Part shown: positions 1-7,756 of the stretch, piece by piece | Numbering within the stretch: position 1 is the stretch's first letter | Layout of the letters: each line of letters begins with the position of its first letter | NCBI RefSeq assembly: GCF_000967915.1 | Contig: NC_022549.1 | Coordinates: forward strand, 918,366 to 982,365 | Reading direction: 5' to 3' | Length of the DNA stretch: 64,000 nucleotides | From: Paracholeplasma brassicae | GTDB taxonomy: Bacteria > Bacillota_I > Bacilli_A > Acholeplasmatales > UBA5453 | Position numbers and translations under genes: made by a program | The notes under the pieces: generated by a model | Databases searched by the model: none | The model's input: only the letters and a program-made list of their open reading frames with translations | What the model was told of the DNA's origin: nothing

Positions 1-488
1 GCAACTTGGATTAATCCAATCACTAAAGCATTTTTAAAGGTAATTTCTTCATTTAAATTGTTTTCGTTTCGATTCTTATAAATATAAAATAAGAACGATC
101 CCGTTAGTAATAACGCGAGACCTACGAATAGCGGCGTCTTAAATCCATCCAAATGATCTTTAATTAGTAAGCCAACAATTCCAATAGGAATGATGGCGAC
201 GATTAATTTCAACACATAGAAGAAATCGTTTTTTGCCTCTTTGTCACCTTTAATCACAAATGACCACGTTTGTTTAATCAAATGGATGATGTCTTTTGAA
301 AAGAAAATAAATAACGCAAGAAAGGATGCTGTGTTTGTAAACATTTCAAAAACAAGTCCTGGTTGTTTCAAATTTAAAATATGTTGAAATAAGACTAAAT
401 GTCCAGAACTTGAGATTGGTAATATTTCAGTAAAGCCTTGTACGATGCCTAATATTAGGTATTTGATTAGTTCTATAAATTCATTCAT
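1..488 (-). CDS. uppP: Undecaprenyl-diphosphatase UppP/BacA, N-terminal part (runs off the window)
   Basis: Membrane phosphatase that recycles undecaprenyl pyrophosphate to undecaprenyl phosphate. The reverse strand reads MNEFIELIKYLILGIVQG, followed by the family hallmark QGFTEILPISSSGHLVL and then hydrophobic helices separated by a KNDFFYVLKL-type stretch. About 162 codons are present and the gene continues past base 1, so the C-terminal part is missing. The ATG at 488 follows an AGGTGTG ribosome site. It is divergent from the EIIB-like gene. Family identity is clear from the SSSGHL motif. Confidence 0.93.
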   Translation of the reverse strand, partial: MNEFIELIKYLILGIVQGFTEILPISSSGHLVLFQHILNLKQPGLVFEMFTNTASFLALFIFFSKDIIHLIKQTWSFVIKGDKEAKNDFFYVLKLIVAIIPIGIVGLLIKDHLDGFKTPLFVGLALLLTGSFLFYIYKNRNENNLNEEITFKNALVIGLIQV

Positions 489-552
489 TGTTCACACCTC
501 GATAAAACTATTATAATCAAATTAGGTAAAAAATGCTACATTATATTTTTGC

Positions 553-581
553 TTGTAAAAACGCTTTATAAAACGTATAAT
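553..581 (+). promoter_or_regulatory. Promoter of the EIIB-like/ptsH run
   Basis: A -35 TTGTAA at 553-558, 17 bp spacer and perfect -10 TATAAT at 576-581 precede the GAGGGGTGA ribosome site at about 589-597. Confidence 0.7.
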
Positions 582-601
582 TTATTATGAGGGGTGATTG
601 A

Positions 602-940
602 GTGGATAATGTGTATTTATACGTTGGGATTGTTGCAGCGTTACTGGTTGTTATCTTTGTGATTATCCTTTTGAGTAAAAGTAAGTCAAAAAGAAACAAA
701 AAAGTAAAAACGATTAGTATTGATTTTGTCAATCGATTAAGATTAGCAATTGGAAGCGATAATTTGATTGACATCAAGGTAGAACATGAACGAGTTAAGT
801 TTTATATCAAGGACTATAAAAAAGTAGATATGACAGAAATGAAGGCTTTAAGCTATAAAGGTGTGTTTGTAAAATCAAACGAAATAACAGCAACCTTTGA
901 GTACGAACCCAAAGAAATTATAAACAGTTTAAAACAATAG
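602..940 (+). CDS. Membrane-anchored, EIIB(Glc)-like domain protein lacking the phospho-cysteine
   Basis: 112 residues. Residues 5-24 form one hydrophobic membrane helix, followed by a basic stretch and a domain (about 38-110) that aligns by eye with glucose-family PTS EIIB domains: GSDNLIDIK..., RVKFYIKD, KVDMTEMKAL, KGVFV. In the family the phosphorylated cysteine lies in a D-A-C-I-T-R-L-R segment. Here the equivalent stretch is K-V-E-H-E-R-V-K, so the cysteine position is Glu61 and sugar phosphotransfer is not expected. GTG start at 602 with ribosome site GAGGGGTGA. HPr follows 13 bp downstream, which suggests a PTS-linked regulatory or docking role. That role is inference. Confidence 0.72.
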   Translation: MDNVYLYVGIVAALLVVIFVIILLSKSKSKRNKKVKTISIDFVNRLRLAIGSDNLIDIKVEHERVKFYIKDYKKVDMTEMKALSYKGVFVKSNEITATFEYEPKEIINSLKQ

Positions 941-953
941 GAGGTATTACAAC

Positions 954-1229
954 ATGGAAAGAACATTTAAAGTAATCGCAGAAAACGGAATTCATGCGAG
1001 ACCAGCAACGAATTTAGTGAATTTGGCAATGCGTTTTGAATCGGATATTTGGTTAGTTGCTAATGACCGCAGTGTTGACATGAAATCCATCATGGGTGTT
1101 ATGTCCTTAGGCATTTACAAAGCGGCTAAATTTACAGTAAGAGTGAAAGGCTATGACGCTGAAGAAGCACTTGAAGCGATTTCTGCCCTTTTATTTACTG
1201 AAAATTTAGGTATTGTTGTTAATGAATAA
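954..1229 (+). CDS. ptsH: HPr phosphocarrier protein
   Basis: Cytoplasmic phosphocarrier that receives phosphate from enzyme I on His14 (motif GIHARPAT) and passes it to sugar-specific EIIA domains. Ser45, in the KSIMGVM stretch, is the family's HPr-kinase site used in carbon catabolite regulation of Firmicutes. 91 residues, normal length. Ribosome site AGGAGG lies 9 bp before the ATG. No enzyme I gene is adjacent. It may be a Crh-like paralogue, but the phospho-histidine is present, so it could be a working HPr. Confidence 0.9.
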   Translation: MERTFKVIAENGIHARPATNLVNLAMRFESDIWLVANDRSVDMKSIMGVMSLGIYKAAKFTVRVKGYDAEEALEAISALLFTENLGIVVNE

Positions 1230-2085
1230 ATTGATTGAAATTGCAAAAGGATCATTAATGGGAATTGCCAACATTATTCCTGGTGTTAGTGGTGGGACGA
1301 TTGCAGTTATTTTTCGCATTTATGACAAATTGATTGAGGCAATAAACAAAGCATTTAAAAAGCCACTCGAAGCACTCAAAGATACGTATCTCTTAATTAT
1401 TGGGATTATCTTGGGGGTCCTCATCGGTGTCTTTTTAATTTCATATGGCTATGAGGCATTTCCATTACCAACGACTTTAATCTTCATAGGACTTATTTTT
1501 GGCGGTATCAAACCAATCGTAGGTATTGTTAATAAAAGAGCAGTTGAATGGCCTGATTACTTGATATTTATGTCTTTATTCGCTCTCATTATCCTGCTTC
1601 CACTGATTGGTGGTTCTGGTGGAATTGCATCAGGTACAATCTATTACATTATGTTGTTTGTCATTGGCTTTTTAGCTGCATTTACAATGATTGCTCCAGG
1701 GATTAGCGGCTCTATGGTTTTGCTGGTTTTAGGTTATTATCAACACGTTCTTGACCTAGCGAAAGAACTGATTGAGTCGTTGATTCAACTGGACTTTCAA
1801 GCATTAGTTAATTTAATTCTCCCTGTGGGTCTTTTAGGTATAGGCGCAATACTCGGTGCAGTAGTGACGTCTAAATTGATGGCCTATTTGATGGAAAAAC
1901 ATGAAGTTCGCTTTTATTATGGCATTATCGGTATGCTTTTTGCGAGTCCATTTGCAATTATGTATTTATTAAATCAAACAAACCCACTTAAAAACATTGA
2001 ACTCAGCCATTATATGGTTGGGGTGATCTTAATGATAGGAGCGGCGTATTTGTCATACGCATTAATAAAAAAATATGAGAACTAA
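1222..2085 (+). CDS. DUF368 family polyprenyl-phosphate translocase (PopT-like)
   Basis: Polytopic membrane protein of about 287 residues that begins with the DUF368 signature: KGSLMGIANIIPGVSGGT, repeated in the second half as FTMIAPGISGSMVLL. The two related halves form an inverted-repeat transporter-like fold. Members of this family have been reported to return undecaprenyl phosphate to the inner leaflet. uppP lies on the other strand about 730 bp away, which fits that role. The ATG at 1222 overlaps the ptsH stop by 8 bp; a TTG at 1213 is possible but less likely. trmB overlaps its 3' end. Confidence 0.85.
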   Translation: MNKLIEIAKGSLMGIANIIPGVSGGTIAVIFRIYDKLIEAINKAFKKPLEALKDTYLLIIGIILGVLIGVFLISYGYEAFPLPTTLIFIGLIFGGIKPIVGIVNKRAVEWPDYLIFMSLFALIILLPLIGGSGGIASGTIYYIMLFVIGFLAAFTMIAPGISGSMVLLVLGYYQHVLDLAKELIESLIQLDFQALVNLILPVGLLGIGAILGAVVTSKLMAYLMEKHEVRFYYGIIGMLFASPFAIMYLLNQTNPLKNIELSHYMVGVILMIGAAYLSYALIKKYEN

Positions 2086-2674
2086 AAAAGTAAAAGGGGC
2101 GTTTGAAGCCGTAAGTGAGTCTGATTTGGTAATCACCGAGCCTGAAAAAATCTATAGCAATTTACCAATTCATCTTGAAATAGGTAGTGGAAAAGGAAAG
2201 TTCATCATTGAATTAGCACAGCAGAATAAACACATACATTACGTTGCGATGGAAAAAGACATCAACGTTTCCTACCGCATTTTAGAAAAACAACTGGAAC
2301 TCAAAATGGATAATTTAACCATCATCAATGGCGATGCTAATGATTTAGAAGCGTTTTTTGATCCAAAGACAATTGATAAAGTATATTTGAATTTTTCGGA
2401 CCCTTGGCCAAAGTCAAGACATCATAAAAGACGTCTTACCTATCATACATTTTTAGAAAAATATAAAAATTTGTTGGTCAAACAAGGTTCAATTGAGTTT
2501 CGTACAGATCATCAAGCGCTTTTTGATGATTCTGTTGAGTATTTCAAAACAAGTGGGTTTCAGATTACTTGGATTGACTACAATTGTAAACCAAGAAGTG
2601 CAGTAAGTGAATACGAATTAAAAAACCGTGAAGGCGGCGCCATTTACGGATTAATAGCGGAGGTAATCAAATGA
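2075..2674 (+). CDS. trmB: tRNA (guanine-N7-)-methyltransferase TrmB
   Basis: SAM-dependent methyltransferase that forms m7G46 in tRNA. 199 residues. The SAM loop LEIGSGKGKF lies at about 33-42, and the family signature FSDPWPKSRHHKRRL follows at about 107-121, with FRTDH later. The start overlaps the end of the DUF368 gene by 11 bp, and its TGA stop overlaps the next ATG (ATGA), so translation is probably coupled. N-terminally it is slightly short compared with Bacillus TrmB but all motifs are present. Confidence 0.95.
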   Translation: MRTKKVKGAFEAVSESDLVITEPEKIYSNLPIHLEIGSGKGKFIIELAQQNKHIHYVAMEKDINVSYRILEKQLELKMDNLTIINGDANDLEAFFDPKTIDKVYLNFSDPWPKSRHHKRRLTYHTFLEKYKNLLVKQGSIEFRTDHQALFDDSVEYFKTSGFQITWIDYNCKPRSAVSEYELKNREGGAIYGLIAEVIK

Positions 2675-3726
2675 AAATAGATCCAATATACGAAAAACTA
2701 ATGAACGCGTTTGGCATTTCAGCTTATGAGTCTGACGTCAAATCAATCATGTTAGAAGAAATAAAGAAATACAAAAATTATACGATAGAAGCAGATAACT
2801 TAGGTTCCGTATTTGCGGTTAAAAAATCTAAAAATCCTAACGCAAAAACAGTGATGATTGCTGGGCACATGGATGAAGTTGGACTTATGGTATCAAGCAT
2901 TATGCCAAATGGCGGACTAAAAGTGATTCCAATCGGTGGTTTAGTTCCTGAGGTGTTTATCTCACAGGTGCTTCATGTCAAAGGGAAAAATGGATTAGTT
3001 CCCGGTGTGATTGGTTCAATACCACCACATTTATCAAAAACTCAGAAAGTTGATTTCCCGGACTTTGTCTTAGACATTGGTGCCACATCAAAAGAAGAGG
3101 TTAAAGCCTTTGGGGTTTCAATTGGTGATATGGTACTAAATCAAAACATATATTTAGAAACCTATAATAAAGATCGGATCATTTCAAAAGCTGTCGATAA
3201 CCGTTGGGGTTGTGGCATGGCTTTAGAGGTAATCAGGGATTATGACGACGTTGAACTAGACTTTCATTTAATCGTTGGTGCTACTGTGCAAGAAGAAGTA
3301 GGCTTAAGAGGCGCGGGTACCGCCGTGTTTAAGTTTAAACCGGATATGTTTATTGCATTAGACGCCTCACCATTAAATGATTTACTAGATCAAGGCGCTT
3401 CTGGAAAAATGGGTGAAGGTTTTCTAATTCGTTTATATGACCCTAGAAACATCATGGCACCTAAACTATTTAACTGGTTTAAGGAAGTTGCTGAGTCAAA
3501 TGACATCAACTATCAAGTCTACATCGCTAAAGGTGGAACGGATGCAGCAAGAGCACTTGATTCAAACGACGGCATTATTGCGACTACGATTGGCTTACCA
3601 GCAAGATATATTCACTCAACAGCTGCTATGTTTGATTTAAAAGATCACTTCGCAGCTTATCAAATGGTTAGAAAAGTAATCAACACACTAACGAACGAAC
3701 AAATAGCAATATTTCAAGCACATTAA
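2671..3726 (+). CDS. M42 family glutamyl/leucyl aminopeptidase
   Basis: Cytoplasmic dinuclear-metal aminopeptidase of the M42 (TET) family, 351 residues, full length. Metal-binding motifs visible in order are AGHMDEVG (about 65-72), KAVDNRWG (about 173), VQEEVGLRGA (about 210), ALDASP (about 230) and the C-terminal RYIHS. The catalytic Glu pair is in QEEVG. It would trim peptides. Similar Bacillus proteins are annotated YsdC/FrvX. It is translationally coupled to trmB through ATGA. Confidence 0.92.
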   Translation: MKIDPIYEKLMNAFGISAYESDVKSIMLEEIKKYKNYTIEADNLGSVFAVKKSKNPNAKTVMIAGHMDEVGLMVSSIMPNGGLKVIPIGGLVPEVFISQVLHVKGKNGLVPGVIGSIPPHLSKTQKVDFPDFVLDIGATSKEEVKAFGVSIGDMVLNQNIYLETYNKDRIISKAVDNRWGCGMALEVIRDYDDVELDFHLIVGATVQEEVGLRGAGTAVFKFKPDMFIALDASPLNDLLDQGASGKMGEGFLIRLYDPRNIMAPKLFNWFKEVAESNDINYQVYIAKGGTDAARALDSNDGIIATTIGLPARYIHSTAAMFDLKDHFAAYQMVRKVINTLTNEQIAIFQAH

Positions 3727-3737
3727 GGAGGGTTAAC

Positions 3738-4586
3738 ATGTTAACAAAAACATTAGCAAATGGAGTCAAAATGCCTATGTTAGGCTTAGGTACATTTCTT
3801 GTCGGCGAAGGCCCAGAAGCGTATGACACTGTCCTGCAGGCACTAAAAGACGGTTATCGTCACATTGACACGGCTCAAATGTATTTTAATGAAGAGTCTG
3901 TCGGTAGAGCAATCAAAGATTCAGGTATACCAAGGGAAGAAATTTTTGTAACTACCAAATTAAACGCTAGAAAATTGGGCTATCAAGAAGCCATTGATGA
4001 ACTAAATGTTTCATTAAAAAAACTCGGTCTTGACTACGTTGATCTCTACATTATTCACTGGCCAAGTCCAAGCTTTGAACTAAATCAAGCGACATGGAAA
4101 GGCATGGAAGTCTGTTATCAAAATAAAAAGGCTCGAGCCATTGGTGTATCAAACTTTAAAATACACCACCTAGACTCAATTCTAAAGACAGCGAAAATCT
4201 ATCCAATGGTCAATCAAGTTGAGATGCATCCAGGATTAAACCAAACCTCACTTCAAAAATATATGGCAAAATACGACATACAGATGATTTCTTATGGCCC
4301 GTTTATGAAGGGGGAAGTTTTTAATCCTGATGGCCCATATTTTGAAGGATTAAAACAAGTTGCTGATAAACATCATATTACGGTGGCACAAGCCGTTATT
4401 GCTTGGGGGCTTGCAAGAGGTGTCTTTATGATTCCAAAATCCGTCACACCAAAACGAATTATAGAAAATTTACATGCGCAAGACGTTGAATTAACCAAAG
4501 AAGACGTCGAAGCAATCAATCTATTAAATCGTGGCAGACGCGTTTATACGGATCCAGATAACAATAGTTTTGTCAAACAAGCATAA
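3738..4586 (+). CDS. Aldo/keto reductase (AKR5-like)
   Basis: NADPH-dependent (beta/alpha)8 oxidoreductase, 282 residues. The N-terminus has LANGVKMPMLGLGTF and then GYRHIDTAQMYFNE with the catalytic Asp and Tyr, the Lys in TTKLNA and the His in YIIHWP. The cofactor region MIPKSVTPKRIIENL is typical of the diketogulonate-reductase/YvgN group. It ends the run that starts at 602 and is followed by a strong terminator. The substrate cannot be read from sequence. Confidence 0.9.
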   Translation: MLTKTLANGVKMPMLGLGTFLVGEGPEAYDTVLQALKDGYRHIDTAQMYFNEESVGRAIKDSGIPREEIFVTTKLNARKLGYQEAIDELNVSLKKLGLDYVDLYIIHWPSPSFELNQATWKGMEVCYQNKKARAIGVSNFKIHHLDSILKTAKIYPMVNQVEMHPGLNQTSLQKYMAKYDIQMISYGPFMKGEVFNPDGPYFEGLKQVADKHHITVAQAVIAWGLARGVFMIPKSVTPKRIIENLHAQDVELTKEDVEAINLLNRGRRVYTDPDNNSFVKQA

Positions 4587-4596
4587 TCCAATATTA

Positions 4597-4630
4597 AGAG
4601 TTTAGAATGAAAATTCTAGCTCTTTTTTTG
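4597..4630 (+). terminator. Rho-independent terminator
   Basis: Stem AGAGTTTAGAAT with ATTCTAGCTCT around a GAAA loop, followed by a run of seven T. It closes the operon ending with the aldo/keto reductase. Confidence 0.85.
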
Positions 4631-4690
4631 TTTTTAAATGATTTCTATATATATTATATAAGCGGCCATTAGAAGATCGAAAACAGCAAG

Positions 4691-4719
4691 TTTGTAAAAC
4701 GGTTACATTAGATTACAAA
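4691..4719. promoter_or_regulatory. Candidate operator dyads upstream of the uxa promoter
   Basis: Contains a perfect dyad TGTAA-AACGG-TTACA (4693-4707) and an outer TTTGTAA/TTACAAA pair (4691-4697 and 4713-4719), directly upstream of the -35 box. It resembles a catabolite-response element but the centre is one base longer than the cre consensus. Which regulator binds is unknown. Confidence 0.4.
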
Positions 4720-4725
4720 AAATCA

Positions 4726-4754
4726 TTGACAAGGTCATACATCAATGTTAAAAT
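4726..4754 (+). promoter_or_regulatory. Promoter of the uxaB-uxaA-uxaC operon
   Basis: Consensus -35 TTGACA (4726-4731), 17 bp spacer, -10 TAAAAT (4749-4754). The leader to the ATG at 4840 is about 80 nt and holds AAACGGT direct repeats. Confidence 0.85.
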
Positions 4755-4839
4755 AAAGTGTATTTAAACGGTGTTCGCATATACAAACGGTTGATATTCA
4801 TGCCGGTTAAAATAACAATTAAACATCTAGGGGGATTTT

Positions 4840-6267
4840 ATGGAGAGATTGTCTCGAACAATTAAACCTGCACCATCAAGACCAATCAAAGTGGTTCAAT
4901 TTGGTGAAGGTAATTTCTTACGTGCTTTTATCGAGCCATTTATTCAAACACTTAATGAAAAAGGGCTGTTTGATGGTAACGTAGCAGTGGTTCAACCAAT
5001 GCCATTTGGACGCGTTAAAGATTTAGAAGAGCAAGACGGACTTTATACACTAATATTAGAGGGTCTTGATCAAGGTGAGGTCATCAATCAAAATCGCTTG
5101 ATCGACGTCATCAGTGGATTTTATGATCCCTTTAAGGATTATGAAGGTTATTTAAATCTTGCAAAAGATCCAAATATTACAACCATTATTTCAAATACAA
5201 CAGAAGCTGGTATTCAATTTTTAGAAGAAAAGGTATCTACAAAGATCACACCGACTAGTTTTCCAGGTAAACTACTCATGTTCTTAAAGACCAGATACGA
5301 TGTGTTAGGGCAAAAAGCATCCTTAGATATCATTCCTTGTGAACTAATTGATTACAATGGTAAAACATTAAGAAGTGTGCTAATTGAATTAGCAAACTAT
5401 AATGGATTTGATCAAGCCTTCATTAATTGGATGAGTGAATCAAATCGTTATTACAATACCTTAGTAGATCGTATTGTACCTGGTTTTCCAAGAGAAAACC
5501 ACAGCGCATTAGAAGAAAAATTTGGTTATCTAGACCACTCAATGGTTAAAGGTGAAATTTTCCATCTTTGGGTGATTGAAGGGCCAAAAGGGTTGAATGA
5601 ACGTTTACCGTTTGATCAAGCTGGTCTAAATGTCTACTTTGTGGATGATTTTAAACCTTATAAAGAACGTAAAGTTAAAATTCTTAACGGTTCACATACC
5701 GCAATGGTACCAGTGGCGTATTTATCAGGCATTGATACGGTTAAAGAATCAGTCAATGATCCTTTAGTTGGAAAATTCATTAGAAGTTATATTTTTGATG
5801 AAGTTATTCCAACCATCAATCTTCCAAAAGAAGATATGGACAAATTTGCAAACAGTGTATTAGAAAGATACTTAAACCCATTTGTTCGACACGAGTTAAT
5901 GAGTATTGCCCTAAATTCAATGAGCAAATACAAATCAAGGATTCTACCTACAGTTGAAGAAACACTTGAAAAAGGCTCAATGCCAAAATGTGCGTTATTC
6001 AGTTTAGCAAGTTTACTCGTTTTCTATCGAGGCAAACGTAACGATGAAATAATCAATATTCAAGACGATCAAGTGTTCATTGACTTATTTAATGATTTAT
6101 GGGCAATTGGTGACGTTACGAACTTAGTTAAAACGGTTCTATCATCAAAACATTTTGATTCTTCCTGGTTAATGAATGAAAAAGTCGTTCATTTTGTAAC
6201 CTCTTCAGTTCAAGATATTTTAACTCTAGGGATGAGAGAAGCACTTAAAAAAATGATGGAGGTTTAA
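4840..6267 (+). CDS. uxaB: Tagaturonate reductase (altronate oxidoreductase)
   Basis: NADH-dependent reduction of D-tagaturonate to D-altronate in the galacturonate branch. 475 residues. A Rossmann start VVQFGEGNFLRAF (about 18-30) and the catalytic K-x4-N-x2-H signature of polyol-specific long-chain dehydrogenases (Lys278, Asn283, His286, in KILNGSHTAMV) are visible. First gene after a consensus promoter, and followed after 1 bp by uxaA. Fructuronate reductase UxuB is the close alternative. The partners uxaA and uxaC favour UxaB. Confidence 0.92.
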   Translation: MERLSRTIKPAPSRPIKVVQFGEGNFLRAFIEPFIQTLNEKGLFDGNVAVVQPMPFGRVKDLEEQDGLYTLILEGLDQGEVINQNRLIDVISGFYDPFKDYEGYLNLAKDPNITTIISNTTEAGIQFLEEKVSTKITPTSFPGKLLMFLKTRYDVLGQKASLDIIPCELIDYNGKTLRSVLIELANYNGFDQAFINWMSESNRYYNTLVDRIVPGFPRENHSALEEKFGYLDHSMVKGEIFHLWVIEGPKGLNERLPFDQAGLNVYFVDDFKPYKERKVKILNGSHTAMVPVAYLSGIDTVKESVNDPLVGKFIRSYIFDEVIPTINLPKEDMDKFANSVLERYLNPFVRHELMSIALNSMSKYKSRILPTVEETLEKGSMPKCALFSLASLLVFYRGKRNDEIINIQDDQVFIDLFNDLWAIGDVTNLVKTVLSSKHFDSSWLMNEKVVHFVTSSVQDILTLGMREALKKMMEV

Positions 6268-6268
6268 T

Positions 6269-7756
6269 ATGGAAAATACAAAATACATCATTATTAATGA
6301 ACAAGATAACGTGATGATCGCATTAGTGGATCTTAAAAAGGGTGAATTCATTAATGGCATTGAAATCAAAGAAGATATAGTCAAAGGTCATAAAGTTGCT
6401 CTAAAGGACATAAACGAAAAAGAAGACATCATTAAATACGGTTTTCCAATCGGTCATGCAAAGTCACCGATTACTAAAGGGGCACACGTACACGTTCACA
6501 ATGTGGCAACCAACTTAGATGACGTATTAAATTACGAATACAAACCTCAATTTGAAAATTACGACGTGAAAGTAAAAAATAGAGACGTATACGTTTATCG
6601 CCGTAAAAACAATGAAGTTGGTATCAGAAATGAGTTATGGATTGTACCGACCGTTGGTTGTATTGTTGGCCAAACACGTCAACTGGCTGATTTATTCTTA
6701 AGAGAAGTCAATCCGGACTCAGAGAATTTTGATGGTATACATATTTTTGGACACCAGTTTGGATGTTCTCAAATGGGGGATGACCATGAAAACACAAAAG
6801 AAACCCTTCAAAATATTGCAAAACATCCAAATGCAGGTGCTGTTTTAGTGCTCGGATTAGGGTGTGAGAACAATCAGGTCAAAGAGTTTAGAGAATCATT
6901 TGGTGAATACGATCCTAACCGAGTCAAATTCATGGTCATGCAAGACGTAGAAGATGAGCTTGAAGCCGGCCTTGAAATGCTAACAGAACTATATGATGAG
7001 ATGAAAAATGATCGCCGTACAAAAGCGGACGTTTCAGAGTTGAAAATCGGATTAAAGTGCGGTGGATCAGACGGTTTTTCTGGAATCACAGCTAACCCTT
7101 TACTAGGTAAATTAAGTGATTATATCACCTATCATGGCGGTACATCAGTACTAACTGAGGTCCCTGAAATGTTTGGTGCAGAGAAAATTCTAATGCGTCG
7201 TGCAAAAAATGAAGAGGTCTTTAACAAAACAGTTCATTTAATTAACGATTTCAAAGCATACTATAAAGCAAATAACCAAGTAATCTACGATAACCCTTCA
7301 CCAGGAAATAAAAATGGTGGCATAACAACACTTGAGGATAAATCATTAGGCTGTACACAAAAAGCAGGAAGCAGCATCGTTTGTGATGTCTTAAGTCAAA
7401 CGGACAGACTTAAAACAAAAGGACTGAATTTGATTTCAGCCCCAGGTAATGATTTAGTTTCAGTAACAACCCTTGGGATGAGTGGTTGCCAACTCGTTTT
7501 ATTCTCAACTGGAAGAGGTACACCTTTTGGCGGGTTTATTCCAACGATTAAAGTATCAACGAATACCGATATTTATAAGAAAAAACCAAACTGGATTGAT
7601 TTTAATGCGGGTAGTTTGACCGAAGGCAAATCAATGGATGAACTACTTGAAGAATTTGTTGATTTTATCGTTTCTGTTGTTAATGGTAAAAAGACAAGAA
7701 ACGAAATTAATCATTTTAGAGAAATTGGTATATTTAAGACGGGAGTGATCTTATAA
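6269..7756 (+). CDS. uxaA: Altronate dehydratase
   Basis: Fe-dependent dehydration of D-altronate to 2-keto-3-deoxygluconate. 495 residues with an N-terminal SAF domain (GHKVALKDI, KYGFPIGHA, residues about 35-70) fused to the large catalytic domain carrying FGHQFGCSQMGDDHE, LGLGCENNQ and KCGGSDGFSGITANPLLG. These Cys-containing motifs are the conserved metal region of the family. It overlaps uxaC by 1 base (TAATG). Confidence 0.94.
   Translation: MENTKYIIINEQDNVMIALVDLKKGEFINGIEIKEDIVKGHKVALKDINEKEDIIKYGFPIGHAKSPITKGAHVHVHNVATNLDDVLNYEYKPQFENYDVKVKNRDVYVYRRKNNEVGIRNELWIVPTVGCIVGQTRQLADLFLREVNPDSENFDGIHIFGHQFGCSQMGDDHENTKETLQNIAKHPNAGAVLVLGLGCENNQVKEFRESFGEYDPNRVKFMVMQDVEDELEAGLEMLTELYDEMKNDRRTKADVSELKIGLKCGGSDGFSGITANPLLGKLSDYITYHGGTSVLTEVPEMFGAEKILMRRAKNEEVFNKTVHLINDFKAYYKANNQVIYDNPSPGNKNGGITTLEDKSLGCTQKAGSSIVCDVLSQTDRLKTKGLNLISAPGNDLVSVTTLGMSGCQLVLFSTGRGTPFGGFIPTIKVSTNTDIYKKKPNWIDFNAGSLTEGKSMDELLEEFVDFIVSVVNGKKTRNEINHFREIGIFKTGVIL

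Noticed and set aside
541-777. 78-codon frame opposite the EIIB-like gene
   Set aside because: No ribosome site, and it covers the promoter and the start of a well-supported plus-strand gene. A shadow frame.
4693-4707. Canonical CcpA cre site
   Set aside because: The centre between TGTAA and TTACA is five bases instead of four, so it does not match the consensus exactly. Kept only as a candidate operator.
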